Part shown: positions 45,580-54,048 of the stretch, in pieces
Position numbering within the stretch: the stretch's first letter is position 1
Layout of the letters: every line of letters begins with the position of its first letter
Assembly: GCA_948736885.1 (NCBI GenBank)
Contig: CAPXWY010000005.1
Coordinates: 1 to 64,000, forward strand
From: an uncultured Alistipes sp.
Lineage (GTDB): Bacteria > Bacteroidota > Bacteroidia > Bacteroidales > Rikenellaceae
Direction of reading: 5' to 3'
Length of the DNA stretch: 64,000 nucleotides
Translations under genes and position numbers: made by a program
The notes under the pieces: model-generated
Database searches by the model: none
Seen by the model: the letters and a program-made list of their open reading frames with translations, nothing else
What the model was told of the DNA's origin: nothing

Positions 45580-46114
45580 ACGAAAGGCCGGGAGCGAAAG
45601 GCTGCCGGTCGGCGAATACTTGCACGTAAGGCTCGGCGCACCACGCCGGGTCTTGCGCATTTTTGGGGCGCAGGTCGAGATCGCCGGTCCCGGCGGCGAC
45701 GTAGGTTTCGCTCACGGCGGGCATGGCGACGCGGGCCAGCGAGCAGAGCGTTTCGAGCAGCTGCAGATTGTAGTCGGCGAGGAACCCGAACGGCCGCCGG
45801 TAGAAAGGCTCCAGCTCGGGAGCATAGAAATCGAAGTAGGGCGACGCCTTGTAGGCGGCCACCAAAGCTCCCCAATGCTGGTGCTGCCAACGTTTGGAGT
45901 AGTCGAGCCGCATGTCGCGCATGGGGCTGCGCGGCCTGTCGGCACGGACGGCATGGGCCGTCAGCGTCATCGGTCCGTCGGCCGCCAGGATGCAGGCCCG
46001 GTTGCGCTCCGAGCGCTTGATGAAATGCTCGCCGAGGTCGACGACGCAGCCGCCGCGCACCAGTTCGGCGAAATAGCGCACCGAAGGCAGATAGGCACAA
46101 GGGAGAAGAATCAT
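45509..46114 (-). CDS. WbqC-family protein
   Basis: A 201-residue protein. LPCAYLPSVRYFAELVRGG near the N-terminus, RACILAADGPMTLTAHAV and the WQHQHWGALVAAYKASPYF/FDFYAPELEPF segments match the WbqC family (a DUF found in polysaccharide clusters and in Bacteroidetes genomes), whose biochemical role is not settled. The ATG at 46114 is chosen over a longer frame to 46174 because it begins the family N-terminus. The last 71 bp overlap the end of the GH2 gene on the other strand. Confidence 0.78.
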   Translation of the reverse strand: MILLPCAYLPSVRYFAELVRGGCVVDLGEHFIKRSERNRACILAADGPMTLTAHAVRADRPRSPMRDMRLDYSKRWQHQHWGALVAAYKASPYFDFYAPELEPFYRRPFGFLADYNLQLLETLCSLARVAMPAVSETYVAAGTGDLDLRPKNAQDPAWCAEPYVQVFADRQPFAPGLSFIDLLFAEGPDSLSVLRRSLSAG

Positions 46115-46260
46115 TTTGCTAAGAAAAAGGCGGTAGGTGAAAAGCGAACGGGAAGAACGCGAACGGACGGTCATCCTCCGTCCGAATCACGCTTCGCGGC
46201 CCGCAAATATCAGACTGCTCCGAATGTCAGACTGCTCCGAAGGACTCCGAAAAACGATTT

Positions 46261-47781
46261 TTATACCGACCGGAAGCTTTCGGTTTTCGGACGGTCCTCC
46301 GGCTCCGCCCACTTGCCGTCGGCCTTGATGACCTCGACAAGGCGGTCGAGGGCCTCCTGCTGCGGGATGTTGCGGGCGACGATCGTACGGCCCCGGTAGA
46401 GCGTGATGCAGCCGGGCGCCGCGCCGACATAGCCGTAGTCGGCGTCGGCCATCTCGCCGGGCCCGTTGACGATGCAGCCCATGACGCCGATCTTGAGGTT
46501 GCTCAGGTGCGACGTGCGGGCCTTGATGGCGGCCAGCGTCCGCTCGATGTCGTAGAGCGTCCGGCCGCAGGAGGGGCAGGCGATGTATTCGGTGTGGGAG
46601 AAGCGCGCGCGGGCTGCCTGCAAGATCATCAGTTCCACTTCGCGGATGTCGGCCGCGGCGTGACCCGGAGCGTCGATCCAGAGACCGTCGGCCAGACCGT
46701 CGAGCACCAGCGGACCCAGATCGGCCGCCGCCTTGACGGCCAGCGTCTCCAGCGATGCCTCGTCGTAGCGGCGTTTCACCACCACCGGCTCGTCGGGCTG
46801 CTCCAGGTTGAGGATCGCGGCCCGCAGTTCGGCCGTCGGATTGCCCGACAAGGCCTCGATGACGCGGAAACCCTCCATCGGCTCGTCGTGGACGATGGGC
46901 ACGGCGATGCGGCTGCGGCGCCGGTACTCCGTGGGTGAATAACGCTCGGGATGGCGCACCTCGAAGCGGCCGGGCCGCTCGGCGAAGTGCGCGGCCAGCA
47001 GCTGCGCCACCGGAATCTCGTTTTCGGGAGCTTCGGTCAGCGAAACACGGATCGTGTCGCCGATGCCGTCGGCCAGCAGAGCCCCGATGCCCACGGCGCT
47101 CTTCACGCGCCCTTCCAGCCCGTTGCCGGCCTCGGTGACCCCCAGATGGACAGGATAGCTCATCCCCTCGGCCTCCATCGCTTCGACCAGCAGGCGGTAG
47201 GCCGCCACCATCACGCGCGTGTTGCTCGACTTCATCGAAACGACCACCCGGTCGAACCGCTCCCGCCGGCAGACGCGCAGGAACTCCATGGCCGAGACGA
47301 CCATCCCCTGCGGCGTGTCGCCCCACTCGTCGAAAACGCGCTTGGCCAACGAACCGTGGTTGACCCCGATGCGCAGGGCGACGCCCCGTTCGCGGCATTG
47401 CGCGATCAGAGCTTCGAGCTGACCGTGGTCCGTGCGGTAGTTGCCCGGATTGATGCGCACCTTGTCGACGTATCGGGCGGCGATGGACGCCGCCTCGGGC
47501 AGGAAGTGGATGTCGGCGACCAGCGCGGCGTCGATGCCCTCCTCGCGCACGCGGCGGGCGATGGATTGCAGGTTTTCGGCCTCGCGCCGCCCCTGCGCCG
47601 TGAGACGCACGATGCGGCCGCCGGCCGCGGCGATGCGGGCGATCTGCCCCACGCACGCTTCGGTGTCGTTGGTATCGGTGTTGGTCATCGACTGCACCGC
47701 CACCGGATTCGTTCCGCCGATCTTCACGCTGCCGACGGTGACCTCGTGCGACTCGCGCCGCACAAATTCGTTGAGATTCAT
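46261..47781 (-). CDS. ispG: 4-hydroxy-3-methylbut-2-enyl-diphosphate synthase (IspG)
   Basis: A 506-residue [4Fe-4S] enzyme converting MEcPP to HMBPP, the penultimate MEP step. The N-terminal TIM barrel has VAVQSMTNTDTND, DIHFLPEAA, RINPGNYR and LRIGVNHGSL. The C-terminal cluster domain has CPSCGRTLYDIE and GVMGCIVNGPGEM, which together provide the three ligand cysteines and the Glu. It is longer than the E. coli enzyme (about 370) because of an insertion between these parts, as in plants, Chlamydia and Bacteroidetes. The ATG at 47781 is preferred over the frame to 47859, which overlaps the DUF3108 gene end. Confidence 0.95.
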   Translation of the reverse strand: MNLNEFVRRESHEVTVGSVKIGGTNPVAVQSMTNTDTNDTEACVGQIARIAAAGGRIVRLTAQGRREAENLQSIARRVREEGIDAALVADIHFLPEAASIAARYVDKVRINPGNYRTDHGQLEALIAQCRERGVALRIGVNHGSLAKRVFDEWGDTPQGMVVSAMEFLRVCRRERFDRVVVSMKSSNTRVMVAAYRLLVEAMEAEGMSYPVHLGVTEAGNGLEGRVKSAVGIGALLADGIGDTIRVSLTEAPENEIPVAQLLAAHFAERPGRFEVRHPERYSPTEYRRRSRIAVPIVHDEPMEGFRVIEALSGNPTAELRAAILNLEQPDEPVVVKRRYDEASLETLAVKAAADLGPLVLDGLADGLWIDAPGHAAADIREVELMILQAARARFSHTEYIACPSCGRTLYDIERTLAAIKARTSHLSNLKIGVMGCIVNGPGEMADADYGYVGAAPGCITLYRGRTIVARNIPQQEALDRLVEVIKADGKWAEPEDRPKTESFRSV

Positions 47782-47855
47782 TGGAGTTCGGGATAGTTTT
47801 CCGTCCGACCGGCATCCTGCGGCCCCGCACGGGAGCGGACCGGGTGCCGGACAGG

Positions 47856-48659
47856 TCACTTGATGAGACTGGAGAGCGGATATTTCAGATTCTTGTAACC
47901 GGAGATGTAGGCGTTGATCGAGCCGATGCGCACGGGCGACTCGATGTAGAGCGGTATTTTGTTGTCATCGTCGGAAATCCAGATGGTGAAGACCGTGCCG
48001 TCGGTGAACGAATACCCCTCGGTGGTGCCCATCTGGCAGTCGAACTTCAGGGTGTTGAACTTGCCTATGTTGCGTATCTTCTTCACCTCGCGGCCCAAAA
48101 ACCGATAGCGGATGTTGCGCACCGTATCCTGCAGCACCATGCGCATCAGGCGGGGTTCGCCCTCCTTGAAATCGCCGCCCTCGGCCGTACGCATGTTGAA
48201 AAAGAGCGAAATGGCATCCATGCACTCGGGCGTGACGGGCATCTCTTTTTCGGAATAGGGGTTCTGACGGCGGCGCCAGCGGGTTTTCACCACGCCGCGC
48301 TCCCAATCGTAGTCGTAATAGCTCTGAAACGTATAGTCGCTCTCGTGGAGGTCGCTCTCGAAATACTCGGTGCGCAGGGTGGCCGGATCGATCCATATCT
48401 TGTAGGTGTCCTTCAGATTGTAGAACCACCGGTAGGTGGGCAGCGTGCGGCCCACGGCCTCGACCAGGTAATATTCGCGGCCGTCGCGCTCGGTTTCGGT
48501 CGTCTTCACCTCCACGGCGCCCGCCTCGGTGTTGGGAAACATCTTGGCGCGGTAGCTGACGCGGTACTCGAGCACCTCGCCCGGATGGTAGAGCTGCGCC
48601 GAGAGCGGCAGGGCGGCTGCGAGGGCCAGTATGATTGACAAAATCTTTTTCATGGACAA
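47856..48659 (-). CDS. DUF3108-family exported protein
   Basis: A 267-residue protein with a signal peptide (KKILSIILALAAALPLSA) and a beta-rich body matching DUF3108: YHPGEVLEYRVSYRAKMFP near the N-terminus and TDGTVFTIWISDDDNKIPLY near the end. Members are periplasmic or outer-membrane associated with no known activity. An internal ATG at 48653 (MKK) is an equally good start. It is 39 bp downstream of recG. Confidence 0.8.
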   Translation of the reverse strand: MSMKKILSIILALAAALPLSAQLYHPGEVLEYRVSYRAKMFPNTEAGAVEVKTTETERDGREYYLVEAVGRTLPTYRWFYNLKDTYKIWIDPATLRTEYFESDLHESDYTFQSYYDYDWERGVVKTRWRRRQNPYSEKEMPVTPECMDAISLFFNMRTAEGGDFKEGEPRLMRMVLQDTVRNIRYRFLGREVKKIRNIGKFNTLKFDCQMGTTEGYSFTDGTVFTIWISDDDNKIPLYIESPVRIGSINAYISGYKNLKYPLSSLIK

Positions 48660-48698
48660 TGGATTTCGGATGAATGAACGTTGCGGAAAAAGGCTTTA

Positions 48699-50807
48699 TT
48701 ACGAAATGCGCGAAAAATCGGTCTCGCGGCGCCCCGAATAGTTGTGCCGCAGGAGGGCCAGACCGCGGTGTTCGGGCCGCGAAAGGCCGGGGTCGTCGTT
48801 CAGCAACGCGATGGCCACTTCGCGCGAAAGGGTCAGAATCTGCACGTCGGCCGTGGGGTTGGCGATGCGCAGATCGAGCGAAATGCCGCTCTGCAGGGTG
48901 CCGTTGACATCGCCGGCACCGCGCAGCTTGAGGTCGAGTTCGGCCAGGCGGAAACCGTCGTTGGTCTCGCACATGGCTTCGAGGCGCGCACGGCCCTCCT
49001 TCGAGAGCTTGACGCCCGACATCAGAATGCAGTAGGACTGCTCGGCGCCGCGCCCCACGCGGCCGCGCAGCTGGTGGAGCTGCGAAAGCCCGAAACGCTC
49101 GGCCGACTCGATGACCATGACCGTGGCGTTGGGCACGTCGACCCCCACTTCGATGACCGACGTGGCGACCATGATGTGCGCCTCGCCGGCCTTGAACTGG
49201 CGCATCGACTCCTCCTTGTCGGCCGGCTTCATCTTGCCGTGGCAGATGGTGGTGACGTACTCGGGCAGCGGAAAGTCGCGCGAGATGGAGGCATAGCCGT
49301 CCGTGAGGTCCTTGTAGTCCATCGACTCCGACTCCTGGATGAGCGGATAGACCACGTAGACCTGGCGCCCTTTCTTGATCTGCTGCTTCATGAAACCGAA
49401 GAGCCGCAGGCGGGCCGAATCGGTGTAGTGGAGCGTGCGGATGGGCTTGCGGCCCGGGGGCAGCTCGTCGATGACCGATACGTCGAGGTCGCCGTAGAGC
49501 GTCATGGCCAGCGTGCGCGGAATGGGCGTGGCGGTCATCACCAGCACATGGGGCGGACGCCGGTTCTTGGTCCAGAGCCGGGCGCGCTGCTCGACGCCGA
49601 AGCGATGCTGCTCGTCGATGACCACGAAGCCGAGGTTGTCGAACTGCACGCGGTCTTCGATCAGCGCATGGGTGCCGATCAGAATCTGCACCTCGCCCGA
49701 CGCGATGCCCAGAAGCGCCTTGCGCCGCTCGCGCTGTCGGGACGAACCGGTCAGCACGGCGACCCGCACGCCGAGACCGTCGAGCATCCTGGTGAAGGTG
49801 GCGAAATGCTGGCGCGCCAGAATCTCCGTAGGCGCCATCATGCAGGCCTGGTAACCGTTGTCGACGGCCAGAAGCATCGACATGAGCGCCACGAGGGTCT
49901 TGCCGCTGCCCACGTCGCCCTGCAGGAGACGGTTCATCTGGAAACCGGTGACCGTGTCGTTGCGGATCTCCCTGATGACGCGTTTCTGCGCACCGGTGAG
50001 AGGAAACGGAAGTTTCTGCGTGTAGAACGTATTGAAGACGCCGCCCACCTTCGGAAAAAGGAAGCCGTCGTTCTTGGCCAGGCGGGCCGAACGCCGCGAC
50101 TGGACGTTGAGCTGCACACCCAGGAGTTCGTCGAACTTCAGCCGGTACTGCGCCTTGCGCAGCGCCTCGGCCGACTGGGGAAAATGGATGTTGTAGATCG
50201 CCTCGCGCAAGGGCATCAGGCCGTAACGGGCCCGGAGTTCATCGGGCAGCAGCTCCTCGATATGGTCCCGGGCCAGCTCCCACGCATGGCAGATGATGCG
50301 ATACATGCCCTTGGTGCCGAGCACGTTGGATAGTTTCTCGGTCGAAGGATAGATGCCCTGCATGCCGCTCTCGGGCTTGCGCGAGAGGGCCTGTTCGATG
50401 GTCTCCAGCTCGGGATGGGCCATAGACAGTTCGCCGCGGAAGAACGACGGGCGCCCGAAGACGAGGTATTCGCGGCCCACCTCCACGCGCTTCTCGATCC
50501 ACTTGATGCCGCGGAACCAGATCAGCTCGGCCGCTCCCGACGCATCGCGCACATGGACCGAGAAACGCTGCTTGCGCCCCTCGCCGGCATAGGAGACCCC
50601 CACGACCCGGGCTCGGAACTGCACCAGGGCCGGGGCATCCTCGGCGATCTCGGCAATGCGGTAGACCTTCGTACGGTCGATATAGCGCGTGGGATAGTGC
50701 CGCAGCACGTCGCCCACGGTGCGGATGTTCAGCTCCCGGTCGAGGAGCTGCGCCCGCGCCTCGCCCACACCGGGTACGAACTGGATATTGCTCTCCAAGA
50801 TGTTCAC
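48699..50807 (-). CDS. recG: ATP-dependent DNA helicase RecG
   Basis: A 702-residue helicase that remodels stalled forks and Holliday junctions. The N-terminal wedge domain has VPGVGEARAQLLDREL, and the SF2 motifs follow: GDVGSGKTLVALM (Walker A), IDEQHRFG (Walker B), MTATPIPRTLAMTLYGDLD and QLRGRVGRG. The start appears to be GTG (plus-strand CAC at 50805-50807). Length is normal. Confidence 0.96.
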   Translation of the reverse strand: MNILESNIQFVPGVGEARAQLLDRELNIRTVGDVLRHYPTRYIDRTKVYRIAEIAEDAPALVQFRARVVGVSYAGEGRKQRFSVHVRDASGAAELIWFRGIKWIEKRVEVGREYLVFGRPSFFRGELSMAHPELETIEQALSRKPESGMQGIYPSTEKLSNVLGTKGMYRIICHAWELARDHIEELLPDELRARYGLMPLREAIYNIHFPQSAEALRKAQYRLKFDELLGVQLNVQSRRSARLAKNDGFLFPKVGGVFNTFYTQKLPFPLTGAQKRVIREIRNDTVTGFQMNRLLQGDVGSGKTLVALMSMLLAVDNGYQACMMAPTEILARQHFATFTRMLDGLGVRVAVLTGSSRQRERRKALLGIASGEVQILIGTHALIEDRVQFDNLGFVVIDEQHRFGVEQRARLWTKNRRPPHVLVMTATPIPRTLAMTLYGDLDVSVIDELPPGRKPIRTLHYTDSARLRLFGFMKQQIKKGRQVYVVYPLIQESESMDYKDLTDGYASISRDFPLPEYVTTICHGKMKPADKEESMRQFKAGEAHIMVATSVIEVGVDVPNATVMVIESAERFGLSQLHQLRGRVGRGAEQSYCILMSGVKLSKEGRARLEAMCETNDGFRLAELDLKLRGAGDVNGTLQSGISLDLRIANPTADVQILTLSREVAIALLNDDPGLSRPEHRGLALLRHNYSGRRETDFSRIS

Positions 50808-50869
50808 TGTTCAACCATAGTTTCGTATTGCGACCCGCAGCCGGCCGCGGATGGGAAAGCCGCAGGCTT

Positions 50870-52378
50870 TTATTCGCGGAAAACGAGCGAACCCTCGGAG
50901 TGACGGCGCGGCTTGACGATGTCGTCGGGCAGGGTCTCGATGCAGAGCGACCGGGTCGTTGCCGCCCGCCCGGACTTGATTTCGGGCTTGTTTCCGCTCT
51001 CGATCCACCGCGAAACGATGGAGAAGTAAGCGTCGTCCTGCGTGGCGAAATCGCCGGGATAGAAGTTGCTGTCGTCGTACGTCACGTCGGGCACGAAGCC
51101 GTCGGAATAGTCGCGGAAACCCTTGGCGTTCTCCGAATAGAAGGTGATGGGCATGAAGGTGTACTTCTCGCCGGCGACGTCATAGTCGACGAAACCCTCC
51201 ATACCGACATTCTTGCCGTTGGTGCGCGTGCCGACGAGCCGCACTTCGAGGTCGAAGCCGCGCAATCCGTTGACCAGCAGCTCGCTGGCCGAAGCGGTGT
51301 TTTCCGAACAGATCACATAGATACGCTTGAGCCCCAGCGCCTGCGAAAGTGCATCGGCGATGGGCTGGTAGATACCGCTGCCGTCGGGCACCAACTTGTC
51401 GCCGATGCGGTAGACACCCGGCTTGCTCGCAGCCATACGAGTGGCATTGTAAACCATGCGGCAGTAGGTTTCGCCCTTGTAGGCATCGCCCAGAATGAGC
51501 GTGGCGAGCAACGTGCTCGAGCGCACGGAGCCGCCGCCGTTGTAACGCAGGTCGACGACGAGTTCGTCGACATTGTTGTCGCGGAACGTACGGAAAACCT
51601 CCGCCAGCTCCCGGTCGGCCTCCGATTCGAAGCCCATGTAGAGCAGGTAGCCCACGCGCTTGCCGCCCACCGGGACCACCGTACTGCGATAGATGGCCGG
51701 ATCGACGAACGTCTCGGCCGAAATCGTCACCTCGGGCAGGGGCTCCAGACGATCGATGCCGTTTTCGTCCCACGTCACCCGATTGGGCAGCAGACGCACC
51801 CCGACCCCATAGTAGAGACGCTCCAGCATGCTGCGGTAGTTGGATGCCGTCACCTGCTCCCCGTTGACCTCCGTAATGAACATGCCGCGCCGCATGCCGG
51901 CGCGCGAAGCCGGCGAATCGGGCGTGACGACCTCGACGGCGATGCCGATCGAACCCGACGGAAGCTCCGTGGCCCGCAACATCCACAATCCCGTCTCGGT
52001 CACCTCGTCGCCGGCCCGGGACTTGATCTCGGGCCCCTTGACATAGGAATAGTAGTATTCGCGCCGGCCGTCGGTCCAATGCCCGTCGTCGTAGTTCAGC
52101 GCGCGGCCCCGGGCATCCTTGTGCTCCGCAACGCCGTCGAGCACCGACTGCAGGAATTTCTCGTAATCGAGGCTGTAATCGGTTTTCATGGTGGTCAGCG
52201 GATCGGGCCACAGGTAGTTCTGCAGCATGTAGGAATACATCCATTTGTTGACCGTGGCATACTTGCCGGCGGGTTTGGACGGAATCTTGCCGCCACCGTC
52301 GTCGGAAGTCTTGTCGTCGCCGCAGGCCCCGAGGACGAGCAGGGCCAGCAAAGTGCCGAGGAGTCGTTTCATAATCAA
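50870..52378 (-). CDS. S41-family peptidase, lipoprotein
   Basis: A 502-residue secreted S41 protease with a lipobox (LALLVLGAC, Cys19). A PDZ domain is visible (GIAVEVVTPDSPASRAGMRR, FITEVNGEQV), then the catalytic core with ELVVDLRYNGGGSVRSS, the likely nucleophile Ser in CSENTASASELL and a Lys in TRTNGKNVG. Compared with the protease at 35754 it lacks an operon partner and is lipid-anchored, so it is probably a surface or periplasmic processing enzyme of the type common in Bacteroidetes. MKRLL at 52372 is an alternative start. Confidence 0.88.
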   Translation of the reverse strand: MIMKRLLGTLLALLVLGACGDDKTSDDGGGKIPSKPAGKYATVNKWMYSYMLQNYLWPDPLTTMKTDYSLDYEKFLQSVLDGVAEHKDARGRALNYDDGHWTDGRREYYYSYVKGPEIKSRAGDEVTETGLWMLRATELPSGSIGIAVEVVTPDSPASRAGMRRGMFITEVNGEQVTASNYRSMLERLYYGVGVRLLPNRVTWDENGIDRLEPLPEVTISAETFVDPAIYRSTVVPVGGKRVGYLLYMGFESEADRELAEVFRTFRDNNVDELVVDLRYNGGGSVRSSTLLATLILGDAYKGETYCRMVYNATRMAASKPGVYRIGDKLVPDGSGIYQPIADALSQALGLKRIYVICSENTASASELLVNGLRGFDLEVRLVGTRTNGKNVGMEGFVDYDVAGEKYTFMPITFYSENAKGFRDYSDGFVPDVTYDDSNFYPGDFATQDDAYFSIVSRWIESGNKPEIKSGRAATTRSLCIETLPDDIVKPRRHSEGSLVFRE

Positions 52379-52437
52379 CCGTATTTAGGTTCGAACGGAC
52401 GGGCAGCAGCCCGCAACATCCGTCGAACGATATTAAA

Positions 52438-53109
52438 TCACTTTTTATGGCCCTGGCGGGGTTCCGGGTCCTTGCGGTCCTTCGCATACTTGCGGCACCA
52501 GGGTGCGATGCCGCACGAATCGCATTTGGGAGCGCGTGCCGTACAGACGTAGCGCCCGTGGAGAATGAGCCAGTGGTGCGCCACGGGCAGCAGGCGGCCG
52601 GGAATGTTCTTTTCGAGCGTCAGTTCGGTCTGCAGCGGCGTCCGGGAGCCGGTGGTGAGCCCGATGCGCTCCGAGACGCGGAAGACATGCGTGTCGACCG
52701 GCATCACCTCGCGCTGCCACAGCACGGCGCCCAGCACGTTGGCCGTCTTGCGGCCCACGCCGGGCAGGCGCTGCATCTGTTCGAGGTCGGAGGGCACCTC
52801 CCCGCCGAACTCCCCGCACAACATCCGGGCCATGCCGGCCAGATTCCGGGCCTTGTTGTTGGGATAGGAGATGCTCCGGATGTAGGGATAGATCTCCTCG
52901 GCCGAAGCTGCGGCCATCGCCTCGGGCGTGGGGAAACGCTCGAAAAGGGCCGGCGTGGTCATGTTGACCCGCTTGTCGGTGCACTGCGCCGAGAGAATGA
53001 CGGCCACGAGCAGCTGGTAGGGATTCTCGTAGTGCAGTTCGCTCTCGGCCACGGGCATGTGCTCCGCGAACCAGCCTATGATGCCGTCGTAACGCTGTCT
53101 GAGTGTCAT
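52438..53109 (-). CDS. nth: Endonuclease III
   Basis: A 223-residue DNA glycosylase/AP lyase for oxidised pyrimidines. The helix-hairpin-helix LPGVGRKTANVLGAVLW and catalytic Asp in MPVDTHVFRVSERIGL are present, with the [4Fe-4S] cysteines in CTARAPKCDSCGIAPWC. The larger frame to 53916 runs antiphase through the GT2 gene and is not the real start. Its ATG overlaps the GT2 stop (ATGA). It probably shares a transcript with GT2, uvrD and GH43. Confidence 0.95.
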   Translation of the reverse strand: MTLRQRYDGIIGWFAEHMPVAESELHYENPYQLLVAVILSAQCTDKRVNMTTPALFERFPTPEAMAAASAEEIYPYIRSISYPNNKARNLAGMARMLCGEFGGEVPSDLEQMQRLPGVGRKTANVLGAVLWQREVMPVDTHVFRVSERIGLTTGSRTPLQTELTLEKNIPGRLLPVAHHWLILHGRYVCTARAPKCDSCGIAPWCRKYAKDRKDPEPRQGHKK

Positions 53110-54044
53110 GGTTTCTTCGTTTTCTGACGCCGGAACAACACCTTTTTCACCAGCAGCCCCGCCGGATAGGGACTGAAAAAGAGCAGCGGAGTCTGCTTCA
53201 CGTCGCGCCGCCAGCGGGCAAGATATTCGCCTGCCGAACCGTGGAACGAAAGCACCCACAGCGCCACCGTACTGCGGCGATGGCGGATGCGGAGCCGGTT
53301 GCGGCCCGTGCCGTAGTGCGTGTCGAACCAAAGGCTTATGTCCATCAGCGAATCGCAGAAAGCGATGCGCTTGCGGTAGTCGGTATTGTGGCTGACGCTC
53401 ACGCTGAGGCGCCGGTGCACGGCCGTGAAGACGGGAATGAAGCGCACCTTGCTGCACGCCGCGAACCACAGCCACATGGGTGCATCGTCGGTCATCCACT
53501 CGGGATGGCGCTCGGGGTGCACTTCGTCGTAATAGCGGGCGATCAGCTCGCGCCGCGCCAGCGTGGCGCAGTTGCAGACGGTCAGGCGCAGCAGCAGCCG
53601 GTCGAAATCGGTGAAGTGCACCTCCTCGTCGGGGGTGAAGGTGTCGGTGTCCTGGTAATAATTCTTCGCCCGCGTGAAACACATGCCGCACGACGGGTCG
53701 CTCTCCAGCAGGTCGGCCTGCGTTTGCAGCTTGAGCGGGTCGTCCCACCAGTCGTCGCCGTCGCAATAAGCCACATACTTGCCGCGGCAGGCATCGAACG
53801 TGCGGCGGTAGTTGGCCCGCCACCCCACGTTGGCATCGGAAGTCACCAGACGCACCCGGTCGGGATAGCGTCCGGCATATTCGCGGCAGATGGCCGCCGT
53901 GGCATCGGAACTGCAATCCTCGCCCAACACGAGCTCCACCCCGAAGGATGTCACCTGTGCCAGCACGCTCTCGATGGCCTGGCGGAGGTAGGGCTCGTGA
54001 TTGTAGGCGGTCATGCAGACCGAAACAAGGGGGGGGGTGCTCAT
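53106..54044 (-). CDS. GT2-family glycosyltransferase with C9 tract at the start
   Basis: A 312-residue GT-A transferase: VSVCMTAYNHEPYLRQAIES at the N-terminus, LVLGEDCSSDATAAICREYA, and the metal-binding DGDDWWDD. It has no membrane segment. It likely adds a sugar to a surface polysaccharide or glycan. Codons 3-6 contain nine consecutive C residues (minus strand; plus-strand G run 54029-54037). Loss of one C would give a stop at codon 11; gain of one C would shift into the long open frame that continues into nth. Only 4 bp separate it from the uvrD stop. Confidence 0.88.
   Translation of the reverse strand: MSTPPLVSVCMTAYNHEPYLRQAIESVLAQVTSFGVELVLGEDCSSDATAAICREYAGRYPDRVRLVTSDANVGWRANYRRTFDACRGKYVAYCDGDDWWDDPLKLQTQADLLESDPSCGMCFTRAKNYYQDTDTFTPDEEVHFTDFDRLLLRLTVCNCATLARRELIARYYDEVHPERHPEWMTDDAPMWLWFAACSKVRFIPVFTAVHRRLSVSVSHNTDYRKRIAFCDSLMDISLWFDTHYGTGRNRLRIRHRRSTVALWVLSFHGSAGEYLARWRRDVKQTPLLFFSPYPAGLLVKKVLFRRQKTKKP
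54029..54037 (-). repeat. C9 homopolymer at codons 3-6 of the GT2 gene
   Basis: Nine G on the plus strand, nine C in the coding strand, starting 7 bases into the CDS. This is a potential slipped-strand switch. Confidence 0.9.
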
Positions 54045-54048
54045 CCGA

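Noticed and set aside
52438..53916. A 492-codon fusion of an unknown protein with Nth
   Set aside because: The N-terminal part is the GT2 gene read out of frame. The real nth begins at 53109. The open frame is only relevant as the product of a +1 slip in the C9 tract.
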